Assembly: GCA_032027005.1 (NCBI GenBank)
Contig: JAVSMW010000002.1
Location: 290,324 to 354,323, forward strand
Reading direction: 5' to 3'
Origin: JAVSMW01 sp032027005
Lineage (GTDB): Bacteria > Bacillota > Thermincolia > Thermincolales > UBA2595
Length of the DNA stretch: 64,000 nt
Each line of letters starts with the position of its first letter. The first letter of the stretch is position 1. Shown in pieces: positions 50,611 through 59,602 of this stretch. The position numbers and the translations under genes were made by a program. The notes below the pieces were generated by a model that was given only the letters and a program-made list of their open reading frames with translations, had not been told where the DNA came from and did no database searches.

Positions 50611-51174
50611 GTGAAACTCATCGTTGGACTAGGTAATCCAGGCAAGCAGTATGCGGCGACCAGGCACAATGTTGGTTTTCTGGTTATTGACTATCTGGCG
50701 GAAAAGCTGGATATCAAAGTGGATAAAATTAAATTCAAAAGTGTGATAGGAGAGGGTTTCGCCGGGACGGAGAAGATTGTGCTGGCCAAACCCCAGACTT
50801 ATATGAACTTAAGTGGGGAAGCACTGCTGGATATGGTGCAGTGGTATAAATTGAACCCGGCTGACATTCTGGTCATTTATGATGACCTGGATCTTCCTGC
50901 GGGAAAGCTCAGGCTGCGGGTGAAAGGCAGTGCGGGCGGGCATAACGGTATGAAATCAATTATTTACCTGATCCAGTCAGATGAATTTCCCCGTTTGCGG
51001 ATTGGGATTGGGCGCCCGCAGAATGAAAAGATAGAGACAGTTAACCATGTCTTGGGGAAATTTAGTGAGGAAGAGGCCAAGATTATGGCAGAAGCAGTTG
51101 CTAAGGCTGCCGCAGCAGTGCTGACTGTGCTCGATAAGGGTGTTGAAAAGGCTATGAATGACGTTAATGTGTAG
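50611..51174 (+). CDS. pth: peptidyl-tRNA hydrolase
   Basis: A 187-residue esterase that frees tRNA from stalled peptidyl-tRNA. It shows KLIVGLGNPGKQYAATRHNVGF with the catalytic histidine, KPQTYMNLSG, VIYDDLDLPAGKLRLR and GSAGGHNGMKSI. GTG 50611 is preferred to the ATG at 50605 because AGGGG lies eight bases before it and the family starts exactly there. The length is normal. Confidence 0.96.
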   Translation: MKLIVGLGNPGKQYAATRHNVGFLVIDYLAEKLDIKVDKIKFKSVIGEGFAGTEKIVLAKPQTYMNLSGEALLDMVQWYKLNPADILVIYDDLDLPAGKLRLRVKGSAGGHNGMKSIIYLIQSDEFPRLRIGIGRPQNEKIETVNHVLGKFSEEEAKIMAEAVAKAAAAVLTVLDKGVEKAMNDVNV

Positions 51175-51300
51175 TCCGCGCCCGCGGTTTTGCTTAGCGG
51201 AACGGGGCCAGATTCCCAACGATAGTCGTGCAAGGGAACCCTCATTAAAACCTCCAACCTCCTTAGGCGAATAAGTAAAGGGTCATATATTGCGAAAAAT

Positions 51301-51339
51301 GGGGAGTGATGTAAGCCTTTTCACTCCCTGCATTTTTTA
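51301..51339. terminator. terminator between pth and methyltransferase gene
   Basis: The stem GGGAGTGA / TCACTCCC and a T run on the plus strand; the same hairpin follows the opposing methyltransferase stop. Confidence 0.8.
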
Positions 51340-52548
51340 TACAGCTTTCAGTTTAGTGTTATCGTGAGATTTAATAATCTGTTCAGCAATTATTTCTCCT
51401 ATTGCTTTGCCAAGAAAAGGTGGAACAGCATTTCCTACTTGTTCATATTGTTCAGTCAGTGTACCAAGAAATCTAAAGTTATCAGAAAACGATTGTATTC
51501 TTGCAGCTTCTCTAACTGTAAGTGTTCTTTCTTGAGTAGGATGGAAGAATGAGCCCCAGTGTGGGTCACATTTAGTTAATATTGTTGAGCAAATCCCATT
51601 GGGGTTTAAACGACCATATCTTTTCGTGTGATCACTTCTTCTCGCCCTTTTAAGACCTGCCGGTAGTAGGTCAAACGGTATATCTCTCCAACTTCCTCCT
51701 TGAGGTATGTGTTTTAATCTTTCGAGGTTAATTTTTCCTAATGCAGGAGCTTTATGGTTATATAGGGTTTTTGAGTTTGCTCGTAATATCCGTTGATAAT
51801 CACTAAGTGGCGGGGAGAAATAATCCATTTCATCTAAACCCCCGCCGTTGGGCACGGGTGGCAGATCAGACATTGCATCCCAGACAGTTGTGTGATCTTT
51901 TAGTTGAGTACTGAAAAGACTATCTTTGGACTCTAATTTAAAACAGAGGTTTTTTCCGCCTGTGAAATTTGCGGTGCCTTGTGCATAATAACTAGGGAAA
52001 GGAAAAGCACATTCACCATTTGGTAATCTAGTTGCAATGAAAAAAGTTCTCCATCTCATTTGTGGAACACCATAATGTGCGGCAAATAATATCATATGAT
52101 TTACTTTATAACCCAATTTATTGAGCGAATAGTAAATTGCTTTTACAACGGCACCTTTTTCTAATGAAACGATTCCTGGGACATTTTCTATAAGAATATA
52201 TTTAGGGTTTAATATTTCTGCAATACGTAGAAATTCTTTAAAAAGATGATTTCTATCGTCATTCATTGATCTATTTGGAGCATTGATAGAGAAACCTTGA
52301 CAAGGTGGCCCACCAGCTAATAAATCTAATTCACCTTGTTGCACATTACAGAGTTCCAATACTTGATTAGTAGTTAGATTTCTTATGTCTTCTGTATAAA
52401 CGTAACTATTTGGATGATTATATTTATAGGTTTGCGTATAGGTCTTATTAATATCACTCGCAAAATTAATTTGAAACCCTGCTTGAGAGAGACCTTCAGA
52501 TAACCCCCCTGCTCCGCAGAACAAGTCAATGGCAAGTAATTCTGGCAT
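51337..52548 (-). CDS. DNA (cytosine-5) methyltransferase
   Basis: A 403-residue type II C5-methyltransferase that would protect sites from the nuclease beside it. Motifs in order: DLFCGAGGLSEGLSQAGF (I), GGPPCQGFS with the catalytic cysteine (IV), ILIENVPGIV (VI), QMRWRTFFIATR (VIII) and the late VREAARIQSFSDNFRF with GNAVPPFLGKAI (IX-X). The ATG at 52548 is chosen; a GTG three codons before overlaps the GGGGTG ribosome site. Base composition is more AT-rich than neighbours, which suggests transfer. The stop of the nuclease lies about 30 bases before this start, a tight pair. Confidence 0.95.
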   Translation of the reverse strand: MPELLAIDLFCGAGGLSEGLSQAGFQINFASDINKTYTQTYKYNHPNSYVYTEDIRNLTTNQVLELCNVQQGELDLLAGGPPCQGFSINAPNRSMNDDRNHLFKEFLRIAEILNPKYILIENVPGIVSLEKGAVVKAIYYSLNKLGYKVNHMILFAAHYGVPQMRWRTFFIATRLPNGECAFPFPSYYAQGTANFTGGKNLCFKLESKDSLFSTQLKDHTTVWDAMSDLPPVPNGGGLDEMDYFSPPLSDYQRILRANSKTLYNHKAPALGKINLERLKHIPQGGSWRDIPFDLLPAGLKRARRSDHTKRYGRLNPNGICSTILTKCDPHWGSFFHPTQERTLTVREAARIQSFSDNFRFLGTLTEQYEQVGNAVPPFLGKAIGEIIAEQIIKSHDNTKLKAV

Positions 52549-52580
52549 ACTTTTCACCCCGATTGTGGTTTTAATTACAA

Positions 52581-53507
52581 CTATCTTTTCAGAAGGGTCT
52601 GAACTTGCTGCTTTACCATATCATCCAGAGAGGTACCCGGTATTTTTCCACCGGATATAAAGTTGAGAGCAAATTCTTCAAGGGATAATCGTATAACTCT
52701 TGTTCTTTCTAAATTCCGGATTTTACCAGGGTTCACTGATTTACTAAGTGAATATGTAAAGACGCTTAATGTTCCTTTGCCTGGCACTGATTGTGGAGCT
52801 ATATCTCCCACAATGTCTTCAAACCTAGAATAAACCGTATCTGGTAAAATAAAATACATGCCTTTTGTGGCAAGTTTAGAATCGGCATATATTTGCCCCT
52901 TCCTAATTATCTGAGGAATTAAACGTTTATGTACATTAGCCCAATTCATTCCATGTACCGAGCCAGGTATGGCTTTATTCGGGTCCAAAGTTAAACTTTT
53001 GTACGCTTCCCAGGTTTGTCTGTAATTATTGGTTATATCTATGCTCTGAACTTCTACTCCGGCAATTTCAAAGGCCTCGCCATCAACTACTCTTACCAAA
53101 ACCCAATCCATACTTAGTTTATTTCTACTAGAGCCGACCTGAATTTCTCTTCCTGAATTTTGCCCTAATGCAACTACAAATTCGTTTGGTGTTTCTTTAA
53201 CAAGTTCAAGAGTTTTTACTTCATTTACTAAATAAAGAGGAAGAAATCCAAAAGCATCAGCACTCACGTCTCTGAGAGGCTTATAACTTTCGGCATATAA
53301 ACGCTTGGGGCAAATTATTACCTCTTCGGCACCTGTAACTACTGAACATACTCCGTAAACAACTGATTTGTCGTGATTAAATTTTGTGCACTTTGTGCCT
53401 ATGAAGGGACAGAGTTCCCTTGCCCAATAATTTCTACACTGAGTGGTTAGATCATCAGGAGCGAACCCGAAAATCTCACATAAGTCTTTACCTTGGGATC
53501 TAGGCAT
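52581..53507 (-). CDS. NotI-family type II restriction endonuclease
   Basis: A 308-residue protein like the NotI family (PF12183). It has the cysteine-rich metal-binding segment CRNYWARELCPFIGTKC...YGVC (cysteines at about 24, 33, 40 and 53), which in NotI holds iron. The PD-(D/E)xK-type core follows: MDWVLVRV with the aspartate and FEIAGVEVQSID with the E-x-Q pair in place of E-x-K. Members cut rare GC-rich sites, so the site could be eight bases long, but it cannot be read from the sequence. It is about 30 bases upstream of the methyltransferase gene and has the same AT-rich composition. Identification is by motif and context. Confidence 0.82.
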   Translation of the reverse strand: MPRSQGKDLCEIFGFAPDDLTTQCRNYWARELCPFIGTKCTKFNHDKSVVYGVCSVVTGAEEVIICPKRLYAESYKPLRDVSADAFGFLPLYLVNEVKTLELVKETPNEFVVALGQNSGREIQVGSSRNKLSMDWVLVRVVDGEAFEIAGVEVQSIDITNNYRQTWEAYKSLTLDPNKAIPGSVHGMNWANVHKRLIPQIIRKGQIYADSKLATKGMYFILPDTVYSRFEDIVGDIAPQSVPGKGTLSVFTYSLSKSVNPGKIRNLERTRVIRLSLEEFALNFISGGKIPGTSLDDMVKQQVQTLLKR

Positions 53508-53729
53508 TACGATTCACACTCGATTCTTGCTCATTTTTTATGTGATTATAAAGGGATTATTAGACAAAAATATATTTTTTCCTGCATAAATTTGGAGATG
53601 ACGATTTCGATGCCCGGTAATAATTAACGATAAACTATGTTTCGTTTTTTAGAGAAAAGGAGAACATATTGAATAAAAGTGCCAACAAATGCCAATCCTA
53701 AAAGGAGCTAGGGATACTGGAGGCGCAGG

Positions 53730-54128
53730 ATGACATTTATTGCAGCGGGAATATTGGCTGCCGCGGTTTCCTGGGTGGGGAACCGGGCGGTGCTTAAAGT
53801 GATTGGGACCAGGGTTATTGTAGTCTCTGCTCCTTTTGTTGAAGAGGCGGCCAAGACGGGAGCAGCCTTGGCGATGGGGGCTTCTCTTGTGCTGACACAT
53901 GGTGTTTTTGGTTTGATTGAAGGAATATATGATGCCTGGGGTTCCGGTTTGCGCGGGATCAGTGCCGGTTTAGTAAGCCTGGTTGGTCACACCTTGTACG
54001 GCTACATAACTTATCTGATTTGGCAGCACCTGGCCGGTTTTGGCATAGCCCTGGCCGGTGGGTATATGGTCCATTTACTGTGGAATTTTACGGTGATGAA
54101 ATTTTTAGTTGAGAGGAAAGGGGTTTGA
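53730..54128 (+). CDS. PrsW/CPBP-like membrane protein
   Basis: A 132-residue membrane protein with about four helices. The pattern APFVEEAAKTGAALAMG, VFGLIEGIYDAW, GHTLYGYI and HLLWN follows the conserved glutamate and histidine motifs of PrsW-type intramembrane metalloproteases. It is shorter than PrsW (about 220 residues) but keeps the presumed metal ligands. In B. subtilis PrsW cleaves the RsiW anti-sigma factor; no such target is seen here. GGAGGCG precedes the ATG, and fin follows four bases after its stop, so the two are likely co-expressed. Confidence 0.7.
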   Translation: MTFIAAGILAAAVSWVGNRAVLKVIGTRVIVVSAPFVEEAAKTGAALAMGASLVLTHGVFGLIEGIYDAWGSGLRGISAGLVSLVGHTLYGYITYLIWQHLAGFGIALAGGYMVHLLWNFTVMKFLVERKGV

Positions 54129-54131
54129 CTG

Positions 54132-54377
54132 GTGCGGGTAAAATTTGTCTGTGACTGCTGTGACAGTGTTTTTGAGGAATTTGACGTGGATGAAAAGGAA
54201 GATGAGTTAGACGACCTTTTCTTGACTGGTGAAACAAGTCGGGATATAATATTACAGAACCCGGAGGATTCTGAGGTGGCTGTTTCCTCGACCTGCCGGG
54301 AATGCAGACAGGAACTTGACGAATACAGGTTCGAAGAAGATCATATCAGATTATATAAGGCCCCCCTGTTACACTAA
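54132..54377 (+). CDS. fin: anti-sigma-F factor Fin-like protein
   Basis: An 81-residue acidic protein with CDCC near the N-terminus and CREC near the end, a two-CxxC zinc arrangement as in Fin (YabK). In B. subtilis Fin is made under sigma-F and displaces it so that sigma-G can take over. Placement directly before mfd, after pth, matches fin in B. subtilis and is part of the evidence. Sequence similarity outside the cysteines is weak. GTG start after AAAGGGG. Confidence 0.7.
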   Translation: MRVKFVCDCCDSVFEEFDVDEKEDELDDLFLTGETSRDIILQNPEDSEVAVSSTCRECRQELDEYRFEEDHIRLYKAPLLH

Positions 54378-54393
54378 AAGAAAGCCTATTTGC

Positions 54394-54422
54394 GCTTTAG
54401 CCATATTGGCTAAAGCTTTTTT
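54394..54422 (+). terminator. terminator of fin
   Basis: The stem GCTTTAGCCA / TGGCTAAAGC, then six T residues. Confidence 0.9.
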
Positions 54423-54423
54423 A

Positions 54424-54634
54424 AATGTTAAGGAAATTATGCCTTTATCTAATTCCGTGGATAATTTCCTTAACATTGGGGGTTATAGGGGGTGTGCCCC
54501 CTATTGTTCGGGGGTAACAGGAGCGCAGCGACGTCAAAGGGGGCGGGCCCCCTTTGAACAAGAAAATTGACTTCAATTAAGTTGAGTTGAAGAAGTCAAT
54601 TTTATTGGTCACCGGGTGAAAAACCGGTGTTTTT
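54424..54634. repeat. five-hairpin block before mfd
   Basis: Five consecutive inverted repeats: AATGTTAAGGAAATTAT (54424-54440) with a perfect 17-bp partner at 54461-54477; ATAGGGGG / CCCCCTAT (54485-54504); CAAAGGGGG / CCCCCTTTG (54535-54556); AAAATTGACTTC / GAAGTCAATTTT (54563-54603); and CACCGG / CCGGTG with TTTTT (54610-54634), a terminator form. GAGCGCAGCGACG lies between the second and third. No gene is seen. Confidence 0.8.
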
Positions 54635-54663
54635 GGCGTTTCTTACAAAAGGAGAGCATCACT

Positions 54664-57600
54664 ATGCATGGCTTTTACCGGCCTTTACTGGAAAATGAAG
54701 AATATATCTCTTTAGCCAAAGGAATGCAAAAGAGGCTCGGGTATCAGATGGTCTACGGCTTGGCTTCCTCACAGGTGAGCTACCTTGCCGGTGCATTGGC
54801 TGACGGGTTTCGGCATCCTGTTCTGTTTCTGACAACGGGTTCACAGTCGGCCAAGAAAAAGGTGAATGACTTAAAGACCCTTTTACCAGGACGTGAGGTG
54901 CTGCTTTTTCCTGATCTGGATCCGGTTCCTTTTGGGGCCATTGCCCAGAGCAGGGAGATCATGGCCCAGCGGCTAAAGACCATCCAGACGCTGCTCGGCA
55001 CAGCCGATGTAGTAGTCGTGGCACCTGCGGAGGCACTTCTGAAAAAGCTGATACCTGTGGAGACCTTCTGCGGGTATTGTTTTGATATTAAATGGGGTGA
55101 GAGGCTGGATCTGGCCAAAACCGTTCAGACTCTTGTCGAGCAGGGGTATGAACGTGTTGATATGGTCGAAGGACCAGGCCATTTTAGTTCCAGAGGCGGA
55201 ATCCTGGATATTTTTCCTCTGGCCATGGAGAACCCGGTGAGAGTGGAATTGTTTGATGATGAAGTGGACTCCATCCGGGAGTTTACAGTCGACACACAGC
55301 GGTCAAAGGATAAACTCAAACACATAACTATATATCCGGCCAAAGAGACTATTTTTCCAGGTGAATTAATTGCCAACGTCCTGCCTAAAATACAAAAGGA
55401 AGTTACTTTTCAGAAGGCTATGCTTTTGAAGTCAGGGAAAAATGAGGCCTACAACCGCCTTAACCAGAAAATGGGAGAGGTCATAGAAAAGCTGGAACAG
55501 GGTGTTATTCCTGAGGGGACGGAAACACTGCTGCCCTTTTTTTATCCAGAGAGTGCAACACTGCTGGACTATCTCCCCCAGGGAGCAATTGTTTTTCTGG
55601 AAGAGCCGTCCCGGCAGCGGGAAACCCTGCAAAACAGGGAGAGAGAATTGGCTGAAATGCATGTCAACCTTTTGGAGCAAGGTTTGGCTATTCCCTTACA
55701 GGCTAAGAATACCTTTACTTATGCCCAATTCAGCCAGGCTGTTAATCGTTTTACCAGGGTAGGCTTCTCTTTGCTGCCTAAGCAGACGGAGGCCAGGCCT
55801 AAGAACATTGTTAACATGACTACCAAAACAATGCATATGTTCAAAGGTAAGACTGACTTATTGATAGATGAAATCAAGACCCTTAGTGCCAATGAATTCA
55901 AAGTGGTAATTCTGGCCAGTACATTGTCCAGGGCTGAAAAGATTAATGAGCTGCTTAGAGATAATGACGTTTTTGCCCGTTATGAACGGGTCCTGCCGGA
56001 GAATCTGGCCGCGGGTCAGGTTGTCGTTTCATGTGGTGTTTTGGAAGCCGGTTTCGAATTTAGTCCAGTCAAGCTGGCGGTAATTACGGACTGGGAAATA
56101 TATGGTCAGCCCAAGCGGCCGCGGACGGTCCGGACCCAGACCCAGCAAGGCTCGAAAATCAGACATTTTTCTGATTTGCGCCCGGGCGACTATGTTGTGC
56201 ATGTCAATCATGGAATAGGCAAATATGTTGGGATAAAACAGCTCGAAGTTGACGGTGTGAGGAAAGACTACCTTTTTGTGCAATATGCCGGAGAGGATAA
56301 GCTTTATGTTCCCACTGACCAAATTGGCCTGATTCAGAAATTTCTCGGGGCCGATAGTACGGCACCAAAGCTCTACAAGCTCGGGGGCACTGAGTGGCAC
56401 CGGGTGAAGCAGAAGGTTAAGGAATCAATTAAAGACCTGGCCAATGATTTGATAGCCTTGTATGCAGCCAGGGAAAGCATTCCCGGATACAAATTCATGC
56501 CGGATACAGTTTGGCAGCGGGAGTTTGAGGAAGCTTTTCCGTATGAGGAAACGGCTGATCAACTGCGGGCCATAGAAGAAATTAAGCGGGATATGGAACA
56601 GCCGCGGCCCATGGACCGGCTGCTGTGCGGTGATGTTGGCTATGGGAAGACCGAGGTGGCAGTAAGGGCCGCCTTTAAAGCTGTGATGGAGGGAAAACAG
56701 GTAGCTGTTTTGGTGCCCACAACTATTTTGGCCCAGCAGCATTACAATACTTTTACCGAAAGGTTCACGGGGTATCCTATTCAGGCCGAGATGCTGAGCC
56801 GGTTTAAATCGGCCAGGGAGCAGAAAGACATAATTGACAGGGTTAACAAGGGGACAGTTGATGTAATTATCGGAACCCATCGTTTACTGCAAAAAGATAT
56901 CATTTTCAAAGAACTGGGACTTGTTGTGACAGACGAGGAACAAAGATTTGGCGTTATCCATAAAGAAAGACTTAAACAAATAAGGCAGACTGTAGATGTT
57001 TTGACTCTGACCGCAACTCCTATTCCGCGAACCCTGCATATGGCTATGACCGGCGTCCGTGATATGAGTATCCTGGAGGCCCCGCCTGAAGACAGATTTC
57101 CTGTACAGACCTATGTTTTGGAGTTCAATCTGGAAACAATTGCTGATGCCATTCGCCGGGAAATCGACAGGGGTGGACAGGTTTTCTTTGTACATAACCG
57201 GGTAATGGATATTGACAAAACGGCCCACCTGATTAAAGCTGTAATTCCTGAAGCGCGGATTACCGTGGCCCACGGCCAGATGCGAGAAGACCAGCTGGAA
57301 CGCCGGATGCTGGATTTTATCGCAGGAGATTTCGATGTCCTAGTCTGTACGACCATTATCGAAACCGGCCTTGACATTCCAAATGTAAATACACTGATAG
57401 TTGATGAAGCAGAGAAAATGGGGCTCTCGCAGCTTCACCAGTTAAGGGGACGTGTGGGCAGGTCCCACAGGCTGGCATATGCTTATTTTACCTATCGGAA
57501 GGACAAAAGCCTTACTGAAATCGCGGAAAAACGGCTTCAGGCAATCCGCGAATTTACCGAATTTGGGGCCGGTTTCAAGATTGCCATGAGAGACCTGGAA

Positions 57601-58176
57601 ATCCGCGGAGCCGGTAACATTCTTGGGCCTGAACAGCATGGCCACATGATGGCAGTAGGGTTTGACATGTACTGCCGGTTATTGGATGAAGCAGTCCATG
57701 AACTTCAGGGAATTAGTCTGGAGCAGCTTCCTGAGCCTACTCTTGACCTCAACCTTAATGCTTTTATCAGTGATCAGTATATTTCTGACCCAGGTTTGAA
57801 GATAGAGGTTTATAAAAAAATCATGCACATTGAAACAAAGCAGGATTCTGAGGAAATGGAAGAGGAGCTGGTTGACCGCTTTGGTGATATCCCGGAGCCC
57901 ACTTTAAACTTAATTGCTGTTGCCAGAATCAAGGCTTTGGCGGCTAAAGCCGGGGTGCAAAGCATCATTCAGCAGAAAGAAACCGTAAACATTAAATTTT
58001 ATGGGGAATCAAAGTTAAAAGCCGAACAGTTAGAGCCGGTGACTGCGCTGTTTAATAAACGGGTAACTTTTGCGGTTACCCCCAACCTGCAAATCATTCT
58101 TTCAGTCAAAAAGTATAAAGACATGGAAATACTGGAGAAACTGGAAGAACTTTTAAAGAGGCTCGAAAGCAGGTAA
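54664..58176 (+). CDS. mfd: transcription-repair coupling factor Mfd
   Basis: A 1170-residue ATP-driven translocase that removes stalled RNA polymerase and recruits UvrAB. The N-terminal UvrB-homology part (about 30-300) is followed by the CarD-like RNAP-binding domain (about 500-570, HVNHGIGKYVGIKQL), a RecG-like helicase core with Walker A GDVGYGKTEVAVRAAFKA (about 656), DEEQRFGV and TATPIPRTL, and the C-terminal TRCF domain. ATG 54664 follows AAAGGAGAG and matches the family start; earlier in-frame codons lie in the hairpin spacer. It follows fin and precedes the prsA-like gene. Confidence 0.97.
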   Translation: MHGFYRPLLENEEYISLAKGMQKRLGYQMVYGLASSQVSYLAGALADGFRHPVLFLTTGSQSAKKKVNDLKTLLPGREVLLFPDLDPVPFGAIAQSREIMAQRLKTIQTLLGTADVVVVAPAEALLKKLIPVETFCGYCFDIKWGERLDLAKTVQTLVEQGYERVDMVEGPGHFSSRGGILDIFPLAMENPVRVELFDDEVDSIREFTVDTQRSKDKLKHITIYPAKETIFPGELIANVLPKIQKEVTFQKAMLLKSGKNEAYNRLNQKMGEVIEKLEQGVIPEGTETLLPFFYPESATLLDYLPQGAIVFLEEPSRQRETLQNRERELAEMHVNLLEQGLAIPLQAKNTFTYAQFSQAVNRFTRVGFSLLPKQTEARPKNIVNMTTKTMHMFKGKTDLLIDEIKTLSANEFKVVILASTLSRAEKINELLRDNDVFARYERVLPENLAAGQVVVSCGVLEAGFEFSPVKLAVITDWEIYGQPKRPRTVRTQTQQGSKIRHFSDLRPGDYVVHVNHGIGKYVGIKQLEVDGVRKDYLFVQYAGEDKLYVPTDQIGLIQKFLGADSTAPKLYKLGGTEWHRVKQKVKESIKDLANDLIALYAARESIPGYKFMPDTVWQREFEEAFPYEETADQLRAIEEIKRDMEQPRPMDRLLCGDVGYGKTEVAVRAAFKAVMEGKQVAVLVPTTILAQQHYNTFTERFTGYPIQAEMLSRFKSAREQKDIIDRVNKGTVDVIIGTHRLLQKDIIFKELGLVVTDEEQRFGVIHKERLKQIRQTVDVLTLTATPIPRTLHMAMTGVRDMSILEAPPEDRFPVQTYVLEFNLETIADAIRREIDRGGQVFFVHNRVMDIDKTAHLIKAVIPEARITVAHGQMREDQLERRMLDFIAGDFDVLVCTTIIETGLDIPNVNTLIVDEAEKMGLSQLHQLRGRVGRSHRLAYAYFTYRKDKSLTEIAEKRLQAIREFTEFGAGFKIAMRDLEIRGAGNILGPEQHGHMMAVGFDMYCRLLDEAVHELQGISLEQLPEPTLDLNLNAFISDQYISDPGLKIEVYKKIMHIETKQDSEEMEEELVDRFGDIPEPTLNLIAVARIKALAAKAGVQSIIQQKETVNIKFYGESKLKAEQLEPVTALFNKRVTFAVTPNLQIILSVKKYKDMEILEKLEELLKRLESR

Positions 58177-58196
58177 ACCTAAGTAAAATTAAGACC

Positions 58197-58225
58197 TTGA
58201 ATATTAAATTGACAGGCATTATAAT
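58197..58225 (+). promoter_or_regulatory. sigma-A promoter of prsA-like gene
   Basis: TTGAAT, 17 bases, TATAAT. It precedes the ATG at 58258 by about 32 bases. Confidence 0.75.
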
Positions 58226-58257
58226 AGGGTTATGACAAAATAAGGGGAGGCTGTTTA

Positions 58258-59388
58258 ATGCGGAGTCTAAACAGAGTCATTGTGGCATTGATTGTTCTAA
58301 TTTTCTCAATAACAGTTGCCGGATGTGGCAGTAAACCTGTTGCTACGGTCAATGGTGAGAAAATTGCCAGGACTGATCTCGATAAAAGAATGGCCAAGGT
58401 AAAATTGAGTTTGGAGCAGCAGGGTGTGGCTTTCAGCGGGGAACAGGGCAAGCTGATGCTAAAATCTCTTGAACAGCAGACTCTTGATGAGATGATTACC
58501 GAGTCTTTAATTACCCAGGATGCTAAGAAACAGAAAGTTTATCCGACCAAGCAGGACATTAAAAAAGCCGTTGATGAGATAATAGCAAGCTTTGGTGGAG
58601 AAGATAAATTTAATGAAGCCTTAAAAACTTATAACCTTACCAAAACTGAAATTGAAGAAATGAAAGCATTTAATATGGCCAGAGCCAATTTAGTTGATAA
58701 AGTTACAGCTGATGTAAAAGTTTCTGAAGACGACATCAGGCAGTGGTATGACACCCACAAGGACACGTACAAAGATCCGGCTAAAATCAAGGCCAGAGAA
58801 ATTTTTATCAGATTTGACGATCCCGGTGCCATTGACCAGGCGACAGGTCAACCATTGGCCCAAATAGGCCGTTCCGATACTGAAGCCAAAAAAATGGCCG
58901 AAGATATTATCAAGGAACTTGATAATGGTAAGGATTTTGCAGAACTGGCCAAAGAAAAATCAGAAGATGACAGGACTAAAAATGACGGCGGCCTGATTAA
59001 AGATCCTAATGGCAGTGATACCTATGTCAAGGGGACCCTGATGCCGGCAGAGTTTGATGATGCTGTTGCTGCTCTGAAGGTTGGGGCATACACCAAGACT
59101 CCTGTGAAAATAACCGGTGGATATTTTGTCATTAAACTGGAAGCCTTTACTCAGGAGAGACAGCAAAATTTTGAAGAAGCTAAGGCAATTATTCAGCAGG
59201 ATCTTCCTGCCCAGCGCAAACAGGAGAAATTTACATCCTACCTGACCCAAATGAGGAACAATGCCAAAGTCAAAAATGCTCTGGTTGTGGAAACCCCACA
59301 GGCTCAGGGTGACGGTCAGCTCCCGCCCGGCCATCCGTCGGTATCCGGCTCAGAATCCAATTCCGATTCGGCAGCTCCGCAAAAGTAG
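58258..59388 (+). CDS. PrsA/SurA-like peptidyl-prolyl isomerase lipoprotein
   Basis: A 376-residue exported folding factor. The signal peptide ends in the lipobox VAGC (lipid-modified cysteine at about residue 22), so it is anchored on the outer face of the membrane. SurA-N-like helices (about 25-160) are followed by a parvulin domain (about 170-275; KAREIFIRF, DFAELAKEKSEDD, GGLI, MPAEFDDAVAALKVG) and a helical part. The C-terminal tail is rich in Ser, Pro and Gln. The gene occupies the place between mfd and spoVT where many clostridia have a prsA-like gene. Confidence 0.93.
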   Translation: MRSLNRVIVALIVLIFSITVAGCGSKPVATVNGEKIARTDLDKRMAKVKLSLEQQGVAFSGEQGKLMLKSLEQQTLDEMITESLITQDAKKQKVYPTKQDIKKAVDEIIASFGGEDKFNEALKTYNLTKTEIEEMKAFNMARANLVDKVTADVKVSEDDIRQWYDTHKDTYKDPAKIKAREIFIRFDDPGAIDQATGQPLAQIGRSDTEAKKMAEDIIKELDNGKDFAELAKEKSEDDRTKNDGGLIKDPNGSDTYVKGTLMPAEFDDAVAALKVGAYTKTPVKITGGYFVIKLEAFTQERQQNFEEAKAIIQQDLPAQRKQEKFTSYLTQMRNNAKVKNALVVETPQAQGDGQLPPGHPSVSGSESNSDSAAPQK

Positions 59389-59406
59389 AAATTCAACAGC
59401 AGCCAG

Positions 59407-59438
59407 GCGTCCTGAGAAACATTCAGGGCGCTTTTTTT
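59407..59438 (+). terminator. terminator of prsA-like gene
   Basis: The stem GCGTCCTGA / TCAGGGCGC, then seven T residues. Confidence 0.88.
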
Positions 59439-59520
59439 CGCTTGGTAGAAGACCTCCCGATGCAGTGATACCCGTACTTGGCGCGGAATTATCAATTTAA
59501 TAAAATCAATGGAAAAAAAT

Positions 59521-59550
59521 GAATAATTACTTTGCAGGTGTTATATACTA
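59521..59550 (+). promoter_or_regulatory. sigma-F/G-type promoter of spoVT
   Basis: GAATA, 18 bases, TATACTA: near match to the sigma-F/G pattern GHATR-N18-CATWHTA, with the -10 first base T instead of C. B. subtilis spoVT is a sigma-G gene. Confidence 0.65.
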
Positions 59551-59602
59551 TCAGTGAAAGAGCATTGTAAAAAAATGCAGAAAAAGGAGGGAAGACAAAC
59601 TA

